From the NCBI GenBank assembly GCA_973895155.1, contig OZ316895.1, positions 22,940,001-23,004,000 of the forward strand: 64,000 nucleotides of DNA, given 5' to 3'. This stretch comes from Marsupella aquatica. Taxonomy: Eukaryota > Marchantiophyta. Made by a program: the position numbers and the translations under genes. Shown here piece by piece: positions 22,107-33,223 of the stretch. How positions within the stretch are numbered: the first letter of the stretch is position 1; each line of letters begins with the position of its first letter. The notes under the pieces were generated by a model. That model was not told the DNA's origin. It saw only the letters and a program-made list of their open reading frames with translations, and did no database searches.

Positions 22107-24063
22107 GTTAGGAAAAGATGATTGTTGAGGAGAGTTCTAAAGGACTGATGTTGTGATGAGATAAAGATATCAATGTGAGAAAATTATAAGGCAAGACAAG
22201 AAAATAAAGGTTTTGCAATGTAATTATCGAGACATGTTACATGTGATCCTGACGATACAGTTGTTGTGGACGCGTTCAATTCCTGTATATTGCAAAAAGA
22301 TCTCCATGTCATAAAGTTATTCTTGCAAAAGTGATAAGGGACACATTCACAGAACCCTGGGTGGAGGGTGACATCCCCCTCTTCCTCTTCCTCATGGCCT
22401 CCTCTCCCCCTTTCTCTTGGGCTGCCCCTCCCTTCTCCCCCCCCCCTCCTTAAAAAAAACCACAATTAAAGACAAGGGTGTCCCTTTTCTCCTCCTTTTT
22501 CCCTTGTATTGTCTTATTATTATTTTCTTTAATTTCACCTTCCTTTGCTTCAATTTGTCTCATCCCCTATTTTGTACTTATGGGAGGGTATATACTATTC
22601 ATCCCTTGGGACCCTTCACTCATGGGTGCATAATTAATTACTCTCACTACTTTGAACTTTATGTCTCCTAGTCCCTCATAATGGTGTCCCAAGTGCCTCC
22701 ATCCCAATGACAAAACATGGCACTCATATACAACTTATGCCATGATGCCCCTGGTACAGGATCTTCCAGTACACCAAAATACTATGTCTTGTTGGTTTTG
22801 GGTTAGGGATATTATTTTTTGACTAATGAAAGGCTAGGATAAAAGAGCTTATAAATCCAATGGTCATGGAATGTTCACTCCAAAAATGATTTTGTAAAGG
22901 AAGGACCCACCATTTGTGGGCGGATAGGGTATTGCAGTAGTAAGAAGATGGTGAAAAGAGCTAGAGTTGGGGTCTAAAATTCTAGAGTGACAGTGACTCT
23001 AGGACCCCACCAAAATTTATAAAGAACATGGGATGTTATGCATGACAAATGATGATCATGCATATTATGATTTTTGTCATGTCTTTGTTAATATTCCAAG
23101 AATGGGCATTCGGGTTACAGCACATTAAATCTACGTCAAAGGTACATCCAGAACATAAACCAAGACATATGTTGTTGAAATCACTTGGTTTGTAGATCAT
23201 ACATATAGTGTATTGGTTTATGTTTTGGTGTATGGACCACATTAACTTGACGTAGATTTAACACGCGGTATTCGGGTTGGTAGATATGAAGCTGAAAGGT
23301 CTTGCCATCAATTGGAGTCGGAAGTGTTGATGATCTACTGGAGTAATGCATCCCGCCACCTGCTCACCTAATTTTGGTTACATGCGGCTACTTTGTTGGG
23401 TTTGATTTAGCCCTGCCAGTAATCACACATCAAAATGTGGTAACATGACGGTGTGTACTCATTGTTTTAAAGAAAAGAATGAAGTTTATCATGGTATTAG
23501 AGGGATGTCCTACACCTTGTATGTCCTTGACTTAGGGGGGCTTTACAAGATAGTGGGGGCCATTCAGTGTCTTTCCATGTCTCTCCATCCAAAGCAAAGC
23601 TAATGGCCATTTTTTTCCATGAAAGCTTAAAAGCATGAGCCCAAACGTGTCAGGTCTGGAAGTAATCGATGCAATTTCCCTGAAAAGAAGCAGCCATTTA
23701 CTCCAGGTTTTTAGACCACCTCAAGACAAGGTCTAAGTTTTTGACCAAAATGCTTGCGCACATCAGGAATAAAAGGGACCCACTGACAGATGACTAGGTT
23801 CCCTAATACTTTTGCTTGATTGTGCCCCCAAGTTCATGTAAAATGAAGTTGGGCCAGTTCCCACATATGAATGGCTAGGATTACATCTCTCACTTAGAAA
23901 AAAAGGAATTGCTGCCCCCAAGTTCTTGTAAAGCCACGCTTTGGAGGACACGATCTCTGTCCATCCGTTTTGCTCAGGAATGGCCGGTTCAGGCAAGGGA
24001 AGAGCATTGACAGGTTTGTACTTGATAAAATGTTGGATATTATTAGGGTACCTCAAAGTTTGG
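22107..24063. other. Intergenic, no gene seen
   Basis: It starts with a further stretch of the AAGATG minisatellite (to about 22205). A C-run and A-run lie at 22437-22461. About 23100-23270 contains a short inverted repeat around CACATTAAATCTACGTCAA (23121) and TTGACGTAGATTTAACACG (23247). About 23287-23415 is the diverged copy of 12777-12960. Confidence 0.45.
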
Positions 24064-25283
24064 AAATAAAGTAGAGATATATGCTTGATGGGTCCCCTGG
24101 TGAAACTTGTTTACCTGATGGGCCCCCATGAAATGTTTTTTACTAAGTGGGACCCCTCTTAATGACCCATACACCTATTCTTGTGCGGTGCCTACTATGT
24201 ACAGTTAACCACACCTATTGCCTTGTAGTGCACTGTGCTCTCAGGCCCAGTCCACTACGCTTGTCGTCGCAGTCTACAGCGCCTAATCCATCACATGGGT
24301 CGCCATAGTCTACTGCAGTTCATCGAAACGGGCAACAATGCCATACCGCAGGATTTGACGGGTTAATGCTTGAAGACACAATGGATTACGTCTTCCAATG
24401 TTTCAAGGTTAGGGGTTAAAGTGTACCCGGACATCTTTGTGTCTGTCTTTTTTGGAATTGTTTGTATGCATTGTGCAGGGGAGTATTGCCATTTTTCGAG
24501 TGCATTTGTTTATCATTGTCGATTTTTGTCATGGCGGCAGTGGGGGAATTCCGAACATTGAACTTGAATATTCACTGTGGACATTTGGAGGTACTCTGCA
24601 CTGATGTTGACAATCGTGCATGAAAACATCATGAAAATCCCATGTGCACCGCGTGAAAAGCATACCTAATGACTACCCCGCGAGACGGTAAAAATTTGAA
24701 CCAGAAGACATAATTCATATTGTATTCAAGTCGCGGTTTGGGCAGCGGCAGGTGCTATTTGCGGTTCTCCCACATCATCTCTGCGGTTTCACCTGTTTCT
24801 CCCACATATTTATTCGACTATGCAGGGGTGGCCTCCCGCATGGTCCAACAATCACAAAAAAACCTGTACAAGCAAACCTAATGACTACCCCGCAGTCGGT
24901 CAAATTTTGAATCCGAAGACATAATGCATATTGTGTTCAAATCACAGTTTCGGCAACGGCGGCCATTTTTGCAGTTTCTCCCAAATAATCTCCATGGTTT
25001 CTTGGTCAACCATGTAGGGTCGGTCACACGGTCCAACCATGTAGTTTGCCTGGAGTCATGGTTGACCACGGCCTTTTTGGAAAACTTGATTGGTCACTCC
25101 ATGAAGGAAAAACTTGTTATAGTGCCTGTGATAAGAACACTTGACAAAAAATACTGACAAGGGGCCTATTAGATAGGAAAAGTCACCTAGAGGGGCCTAT
25201 TAGGTAAGAAAAGTTACCTAGGGGCCTATCAGATAAGAAAGGTTCACCAAGGGGCCCATCAAGCATATATCTCAAATAAAGTA
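24064..25283. mobile_element. Non-autonomous MULE-like element with 10-bp target duplication
   Basis: The element proper is 24074-25273 (1200 bp). Its ends are inverted copies: GAGATATATGCTTGATGGG at the left and the complement CCCATCAAGCATATATCTC at the right. Imperfect homology continues inward for roughly 100 bp through repeated GGGGCC(T/C)ATTAGGTAAG-like units. Both sides carry AAATAAAGTA (24064-24073 and 25274-25283), a 10-bp duplication that fits Mutator-like elements. Inside, about 24655-24790 and 24875-25010 are a diverged direct repeat (TAATGACTACCCCGC, then CCGAAGACATAATGCATATTG). No transposase is seen; short ORFs at 24370-24561 and 24924-25157 are not convincing. Confidence 0.85.
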
Positions 25284-26245
25284 TGATGACATTTAGTCAT
25301 AAAGAACAGGTCATAACTCTGTAAAAGTTTTTTTTGGTTTTTCTGTCACCTCTACTGTGAGTAATGGTTTTGTTTTTGTTTTTTCTTTCACCAACCTCTA
25401 CAGCAACTCATGGTTTTGGCATAAGACCAATGACAAAAAGTTATGTAGTATGAATTTCCTAGTACATATGTTTATGGACAGGCATAAGACCAATCCTAAT
25501 GGCAAAGTGACTAATGCTTATAGCATAGGCCAATCCTAATGCCAAAAAGTTATGGAGTATGAAAGTTATGGAGTATGAATTCCCTAGTACATTTGTTTAT
25601 GGACAGGCATAAGACCAATCCTAATGGCAAAGTGACTAATGGTTATAGCATAGACCAATCCTAATGCCAAAAAGTTATGTAGTATGAATTCTGTTGTACA
25701 AAGTTATCAGAGTACATAACATGGACAGGAAGGCGTAAGACCAATCCTAATGGCAAGGAATTGTGTAGAACATAACTTTTAGTGCCCCATAACTAGCAAA
25801 TCGAGTACATAACATGGACTACTGGCAAGGAATTGTGTAGAACATAACTTTTAGTGCCCCATAACTAGCAAATCGAGTACATAACATGGACTAATGGCAA
25901 GGAATTGTGTAGAACATAACTTTTAGTGCCCCATAACTAGCAAATCGAGTACATAACATGGACAGGAAGGCACCAATCCTAATGGCAAGGAATTGTGTAG
26001 TACATAACTTTTAGTGTCCCATAACTAGCAAAGCATGGCAAAAAGTTATGGAGTATGAATTCTGTACTACATCAAATTAGTACATCAAATTGTCAACTTT
26101 GAGATGCCCTATCATGTCCATAATTTCTGCAAAAAGTTATCGAGTATGAATTCTGTAGTAGATCAAATTGCCACCTCTGAATGAATAAAGTTTCGGGCTT
26201 ATCACTTTCCAAAAAATATATTAGAAATTTGACCTACCCGTTAAA
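25284..26245. repeat. Tandem-repeat block with GGCATAAGACCAATCCTAATGG units
   Basis: At about 25370-25740 the unit of about 110 bp contains GGCATAAGACCAATCCTAATGGC and AAAAGTTATG(G/T)AGTATGAATT. At about 25740-26045 a 76-bp unit (AAGGAATTGTGTAGAACATAAC, then CATAACTAGCAAATCGAGT) is repeated about four times. Relatives lie at 16845-16950. Confidence 0.75.
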
Positions 26246-26917
26246 GTATGTGTTACTGCAAAAATGATTTGATTGGACTAATGTCATCCCATAAATTTTC
26301 TCTGCGGTTCCATTGCTGGTACATCCATTGCATTCCAAGAGCACAAAACACAATGCCATACAGCCTCTTCAATTTCAGGTAAAGGTGGCAAAGGGGCACC
26401 AAACACACAATGGCATAAAGCCTCCTCAGTTTCATGTGGAGGTTCAATTTCAGGTAAAGGTGGCAAAGGGGCACAAAACACAAATGGCATAAAGCCTCCT
26501 CAATTTCATGTGAAGGTGGAGAACCAAGCTTTTTGCAACCAGAAGTTCGTCAGGCTGCAGAGCCATCTGCTTCGATTGGAAGTAGAAAGAAGCAGAGCCA
26601 TCGAAGGGTGTCAAAGGATTTCGTGCTCTGTCTCTCCATCGTCGACTACAAAGTAAAGTGCTACATTCAGAGTGGTATTCTGTCTTCTAATCCTTCAGGC
26701 TGCCCCAGTCAGAAGTTGTTTCGATTTACATTCCTCCCCATACACGATTCATTCAGGGATCTGCAACTTCTTGCGAAGCTTTTTGCCGATGAAAGTCACC
26801 CTCCAAAACTGTTGGCAAAGGACCTTTGAAGCGAAACTTCGCCCCTTCGTTCCTACGTACGCAGGAATCAATCGGTCACAACTAAGAATATGACTGCGTG
26901 ATCCTCATAATGGACTA
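26246..26917. other. 3' flank copy of the SDR locus, with short tandem repeats
   Basis: About 26540-26917 is homologous to 13540-13911 (for example GATTGGAAGTAGAAAGAAGCAG in both). At about 26335-26520 three copies of a unit of about 70 bp (GGTAAAGGTGGCAAAGGGGCAC, then CATAAAGCCTCCTCA) are arrayed, giving spurious minus-strand ORFs. Confidence 0.6.
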
Positions 26918-27535
26918 GTGGAACAAAGTGTCGTCGCTTTTCACGGTGGAATTCACCATGCCAGTGTTACCGAAGAACAAAGGCAATTGCATACGCTCGG
27001 GGGCTGATGTGTAGCTACCATCGACCACCAGATTATGCCCGCTAGTTTACTTGGATTCATCACTGGCAAGGAACAATACAACGATTGTAATGTCTTGTGC
27101 TGTTGTGACGGTGCTTTGGAGCCCTACTGGCCATGGACTGAGCGAATTGGGAGGGATTGTGCTTCCAGTTGCTCGTGGCGTCCTTCAATTGTTCTGCTGT
27201 GACAAGAGCAGAAGGGCCGGGCTTGTGTTCTGACAGAGAGTTAGTGCTCTTGAACAACGTTGGCGTGATGACGGCAGCTGGAGATAAGGCATTCACTCTG
27301 ATCTGGTAAGAGCGCAGCTCGGAGGCAGCAGATTTCGTCAAACCCAGCAACGCATGCTTGCAAGTAGTGTAACAATGTGGAACAGTCCTCCCAGGACAGA
27401 AGCGACACTCGCTGTGTTAACAATGGACCCGCCTCTTTCTGCGGTCCTCATGATTCTCGTGGCGTGCTTGATACCCAGAAAGTAGGACTTGAGCATGACT
27501 TGCACCGTGCGGTCCCAATCTTCTCCTTCTCAAGT
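26918..27535 (-). pseudogene. Truncated SDR pseudogene, copy of 13912-14856
   Basis: Homologous to the C-terminal two thirds of the SDR at 13912-14856 and part of the same segmental duplication. A TAA at 27049-27047 replaces the Tyr of the SKYVSG signature, internal deletions shift the frame (around 27140-27200 and 27390), and homology ends near 27530, so the Rossmann nucleotide-binding half is missing. The YxxxK region is recognisable but frame-shifted. The residue matching Leu117 of the intact gene is also not Asn (it reads Met), so loss of the tetrad Asn probably predates the duplication. Confidence 0.9.
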
Positions 27536-27730
27536 CCCGACGGAATTATTACCCCAAACCAACCTCCCCCAGGAAACGAGGGTCAAATTCACTCGTTTCT
27601 AGGTCTCTTGGTTCATACCTTCGAATAAAGTCTGTTCGATCACTTGGCGTACGAAGTGAAGTGAACCAGACAAGAGCATTGGCTCACAAAATCTCCTATT
27701 CTAGAGGTTGATGGCCAATCCTGGACCGTT

Positions 27731-30700
27731 TTATTGTCCAGCTGGGCGATATTCCAATTCTAGTGGGGCTTGTCTTATACTGGACGACCATCTGGATTTC
27801 CAATTGAGTAGAGGGCATTCTCCATCTGATGGCTGCCGGTTGAATCGTTTCGCACATTTAGGACACCTCTTCCCGTGAGTAACAAACAAACAGTGGATGT
27901 CGAACTTGAGAGAATCCGGTATCCTCTGATTCAGATGTAGATAAGCTTTCTCTCTGTCGGCCTGCTCTGGTACCCAACCCAGCATCTTGGAGATGCGAAA
28001 AACCTGCAACACACAGCTGTGTTAGCTCCAGTGGCTCTGAACATTCATTGATATCTTGAAAGGACAATACTGGACACTCAGACATACATGAGTGTCAACC
28101 GGAAATTCCTTCCGTTGAAGGTGAAACAGAAGTACACAGGCCACCTGCAAAAAATGACGGCTCGATGTCAAATGCCAAATTGGAGATGTGACGTAAAGTC
28201 ATTGACCCAGGATGAGACTAGTTCAATGCTTCAAGGACTTTAAAACGAACATTCCCGACAACCCAAACATCGAAAGGATGCATGCGGAATTCTGAAAGGT
28301 CTAGTAAGGACTCAAGTCTAATCTTGCCACAAGAATATAGATCTTAAACTTACTATGCATTCCTTGGATTAAAGAAATTAATTTCCAATTCAAACAGGTG
28401 AAGGACTCCAACCGTTTTAGGACCGACACCCTTAAAGCGTGAGAGCTCCGCTTTGATATCTTCATTCGACATGTTTCGAATGTACTCCATACTAATTTCC
28501 CCCCGCTCTTTTAACAAAGTGCCCAGAATAGTACGAATGCGCTCGGCCTTTATCTCTGCCAAGCCCCCAGGCCTTATCGCATCCTCTACATCCTTTGGGT
28601 TGGCTCGAAGGACCTGTCAACCGCACCAATGACTTATACATTAGTATGGTACACCTGCTCATTCAAGTACTAAGATCCTGCACGGACGGAAGCCAAAACC
28701 GATAAGGTCCATTTCGAATACTACAACAGCCTAGATCACAACATTTCCGGAGAGCTGCCAAAATCATCCAAGGTAGCTATCATTGAATAAACAGGATGCG
28801 GGGAAACGGACCTCCTCCCAAGTAGGAAATGACTTTTTAAGGGATGCAAATGCCCTTCGGGAGTTGTTGTCTGTGGTGTTCTGTGAAAGAAGGGTGCCAA
28901 TTAAGGAGTCCAGAACTCCTCCCCGCCTGTCCCTTGAACGACCTTTGGGAACCACATCTTTTGGGCGAAAACCCTCCTCCGAAACTACCGGTCTCACTCC
29001 CAATTGTTTGTTGACAGCCTCGTCTACTTCCTGGGGCCCAGACTTGATAGCATGGCGGTGACCCTGAGTCTTTGTTAGAGGCCCTGAAGGATCCAGAGGT
29101 TGCAATCGCTGCAGTGATCATAAACGTTATTCATGATTCCCATTAGAATGATGTCGACGATCAAATGCATCTGATTAGGAGGCCTCACAAGCCTAAATCG
29201 GATTACGTAGAATAGAAACCAGAGACAACAGAGATGGCAAAAATCCAGCAGCACAAATGCTGGGTGTCACCGGTCGACTGAGCTTTAACGAGCAGATGCC
29301 ACATCCCTAATCAGGAATATCCTTCCTGAAAATGCACCTTGATTACCACCTTAGTCAAGAAATGACTAAAGGCCACAATACGAGGGGTGAAAAGATGGAC
29401 TCCAAGACTAACGAATTTGACATCAGCCAATTTTCACCCGGCGAGAATACCCTCGCCATCTCGTATGCATTTCAGCACAACAGTTATCTTTAGAGGTAAT
29501 AGAGCATAGTGCTGCTGTGGCCACAATGACTAGTTACGAAGAATGCGTCCATAGCAGTCTACATGAGAGGCAGGGCCAACAAACAGGAGAGACAATGCGA
29601 AGAGCTAAGCCTACAATACCTGCACGTAGATATGTTGCTCAACTGTTGGGCAGGATACTTTAGGCCGCTCGTACTCAGGAAGGTGACCGTGCAGAGCCGA
29701 CAGCAAGTCTTTAGCTTGCTGGCATTCCTCAGGAAAAGGGCGCGAATACGATGGAAATGGCCCTGGCAGCGAAATAACAGAGGATGCAATTTCTGCCAAA
29801 AGAAAACCACGAATGAGAAGCACTGCAGCCACAAATTTAAGTTAGCAAAGCTTGAAACGAGCAGTGAAAGTAACTCAACGAAAGGCCTAGCTCCTTGAAC
29901 TGAGAGCTCAAAAAATACGCAAAATTCTAACAGTCCAACGAAAATCTCAGCCAATGCTGAGCTCGTTCTGGCCTGGGCTCGGGGACCAACACCAGGCTAA
30001 CCGGCCACGACGAACCAGACCTCGACCTTTCATATCCGAGTTTTCCTATTGATGAACTGCTCGTCGATACATGTAAAAATTACTACGACACAGATGTAAC
30101 AGGCTGCCAACTTGCCAACGGTCAATTGAGGGAAAAGTGCGAAATATGGAACCATAAGAAATTACTCGGTAAGCGTGCAAGAGAAATCTGTGTAAGTTGC
30201 AGTGAAATGTCTCACCAGATGCCAATTGTACTTCGCTGCCTGAACGTACACTAATAATTTGTAGACCAGGCGCCGCTCCAATGGTTACTTTACTTGACTT
30301 TTTGCTATCTGATGCTTGCTTACTGGGAGTCGCCCCAGAGGACCTCTGCTCTGACAATTTTCTTTTCGGTCGACTAATCACCTGAGGAGATCCTTGCTCT
30401 TTCTTTGAGTCCTCTTTCTGCTGGTCTTTTTCCACCTTCACCTTCGTGACCCTTGACAGAACATTACTTTGCACCTTCCTTCTTCGAGGTCCGGCCTTTT
30501 CTCGGGGTTCTGCTTTTACAATGTCATCAATCTCCGTGTTTTGCTGACCTGATGAAATGAGAGTTTCTTCTTCCTTGGGCTCCTGCTTCACCACGCCAAT
30601 CAAAGTCACCTTGTGGTCTTCCTTACCCTGCTCTGCTTTCTCGATCTTAACTGCAACAAGTTTGGGCTTGGAGTTTCTCCTGCCGGTTGGTCGAGACTCT

Positions 30701-31095
30701 TTGACGACATCATCATCCGCTTCCAGCTTAACCTTAACTCTCCTCTTCCGGGCTCCGACGTTTCCACCGGTGCCACGGTCGAAGTGGACGTCATCATTCA
30801 TGGTAGCCGCCATTGGGGAGCTAAATTTCAACTGCCTTTTAATATCGTCCAAATTCAAGCTCTGGTGCTCTCGCAAATTGAACTCCTCACTGGCAGGCTT
30901 GTCGTCGGAACTGCCGCTTAACTCTTCTACTTCGCTCTCTGATTCCGATCTCAGGAATCGGAGGAGCTTCAACCTGGCTTCAGAGATATTCGAGAAACCT
31001 CGAGGTGTGGTGAACCTACCTGCTGATGTCTTCGAACTTAAGGTACCCACAACATTCCGAGCTGCAATTCTCAAACTGTGACGACTAGGTCCCAT
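27731..31095 (-). CDS. HhH-GPD DNA glycosylase (plant endonuclease III-like)
   Basis: Base-excision repair enzyme of the plant family resembling Arabidopsis At3g47830. Six exons join in phase: 31095-30216, 29792-29659 (or to 29620, adding 13 residues), 29108-28812, 28613-28413, 28144-28088, 28003-27731, about 613 residues. The start at 31095 opens a basic, acid-free leader (MGPSRHSLRIAARNVVG) that looks like an organellar presequence. A long charged extension (about 50-290) precedes PYSRPFPEECQ-like sequence. The catalytic core has SLIGTLLSQNTTDNNSRRAF, the helix-hairpin-helix FKGVGPKT (498-504) with Lys503, and the catalytic Asp521 in EFPVDTH. A C-terminal cysteine set (HCLFVTHGKRCPKC, then GECP) may hold the 4Fe-4S cluster. 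An in-frame ATG at 31239 is less likely as the start. No trace of decay. Confidence 0.9.
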
Positions 31096-33223
31096 ACTCG
31101 TAAAGGAAACACCGACACAATAGCAGGGCAGTTGCATCAGCCCACCGATACTTACCCTCATTCCTCCATTCCACAAAAAGAACCGATGGATACGTGTCAA
31201 ACTATCAATTGTGCCAATCGACAAATACATGCATTTCAAGTGAGCCCATTGAATTCATCTTTTGTCAGCTTCTCACGCAAACCGGTCCGGACTGGACGCA
31301 AAGGAGACGGACCACCTCATCAGCAATGCGCCCCTCAACCAGACTGCTTGCTGATCTGCCAGACAGACCGAATCGTCCACACATCATCCAGCAACAACAC
31401 TCTGATCAGGACAGGCGGAACTCTCGTGGAAACGGGGCAACCACTGTCATGAAAAGCCGGGAGACGTGAATCAGAAGACAACTTGGGTCACCGCAGGTCG
31501 AATGCAACAACGAGCGAACTCCAAACCTTCCAATTTCCGATCCCAAAAACAGAGTTGCAAAAAGTGAGAACGATAATGTGCGTGTCATCTCATCGGCTTC
31601 AGATTGATGGTCAAATATCCCAGCAGCGGGATCTCAATCAATGTACCGTCGATCGTGATACCGGCTAATCAGGCCTGACTGAAATCGGATCTCGTCAGCT
31701 GAGGTGATGCGTGAAACAGAAAAGTGGACAATGGTGGGCGCATATTTGCGCGGGAAAACGAGCTTGTGGGGGACCGTCAGCCACGTCTATAGTTAGCGCA
31801 GCTTTTGCCCCTCAACTTACTCGGAAACTGATGGCTTGCAGAAGAACACTCATGATACTGGCTCGACAAGTCGGCGGTCGGATCTCCTTATTATTATGAC
31901 AAGGAGAATCTCTGTCACGATACTTATGAGTGCCAACATTGAAAGTTCTATGGCTACCACCAGAGTAATTACCGGCATTGCGAGCCATTTTTGCCAGCTG
32001 GAGTGGCAACATTGCACGCAGACTTTGCACGCTGAGATAATTGCACTTTGCACCTGGCGTGTGAACCTGAGAGTGTAGGAAGCTCTGTGTTCACATCGCA
32101 TCAGTGTCGTGCAGAAGTGTGGAGGAGAAAGTTATGAAATGGCAGTCTACCGTAGAGAGGAAGGCTCATTGAAATGTACAGCAAGTCGAACCAAGTCCCA
32201 AGGGACGAGAGGCAGGAACTTCGACTCAATCCCAAACACAGGAGCGGTCGGCCCTAAGCATGCTCTGCACCTCATACCTGTTTGAGGTCTCCAAGACTTT
32301 CCCTCTTGAACCAACATCCCCTTGTTGAAGTCGAGCTCGGAATGTTGTGTGAGATACTATCATGTTCCATATAAACAATTCAGAAAAAGGGATCCTGTGT
32401 TGTAATTCTTGCTCCCGAGGTGTACGACGTCGCTTCCGAAGTGTGAATACAGATCGTGGATCAGCATCAGTCTATCTTTGCAGTGTTGCAGCAATAGCAA
32501 GGTCTGCATCCTGACGTCTGCGTGTACGTATTCCCTTACGCAGTAACCCCCACCTTGTGGCAATCACATTCAGACTCTTGTTTGAATTCTTTTCGAGCAG
32601 AAACTTCGTCGATTCAGGAGGTATAGTCTGTATCTGCGGCAAATGAGAGGAGGCCAAGCCTAGACACTGAGGCGGCTCTGGCGGGATGGCGTTACAGATT
32701 GGGGATATCCCACCGAGTCTACATATTGTCACAGTGTTCGCCTGCTCCCATCCCGAGCACTTGAGTCACGAAAATACCAACTTCAGTTTGGCCATCGAAA
32801 CCACACGTTAGGCGATCCTTTTACGTACAGACTCAGAGCAAGAAGTAGTAATCACGGCACAAACAATGTTTCATGGCACACAAATGAAACTATTGTCAGC
32901 GTCGTAGCTGTCATGCTTTGAGAAGATTTAGATGATGACTACTGAAAACTAATCCTTTTCTGTACACACTTAAGCAAGAATTAGAATTCACGGCACAAAC
33001 AACGTTTCATAGAACACAAACGCAACTATTGTCAGCATCGTAGCTGTCATGCTGTGAGAAGATTTAGATGGAGACCACTGTAAACTATCGGAGCCCACAA
33101 CTGGGCACTTGCTTTATCTGGCATATTTGCAGATCTTGTTATCTGGCATTTTCATCCAAATGTCATGAAAAACAATGGTAGACTGCAAGACATCAGTCCA
33201 GTCGTTCACGTGGTATATACATT
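31096..33223. other. Intergenic; tandem duplication at about 32813-33090
   Basis: Two copies of about 137 bp (CGGCACAAACAA(T/C)GTTTCAT, then CTATTGTCAGC(G/A)TCGTAGCTGTCATGCT) follow each other. No gene is supported; the glycosylase promoter would lie at its left end. Confidence 0.6.
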
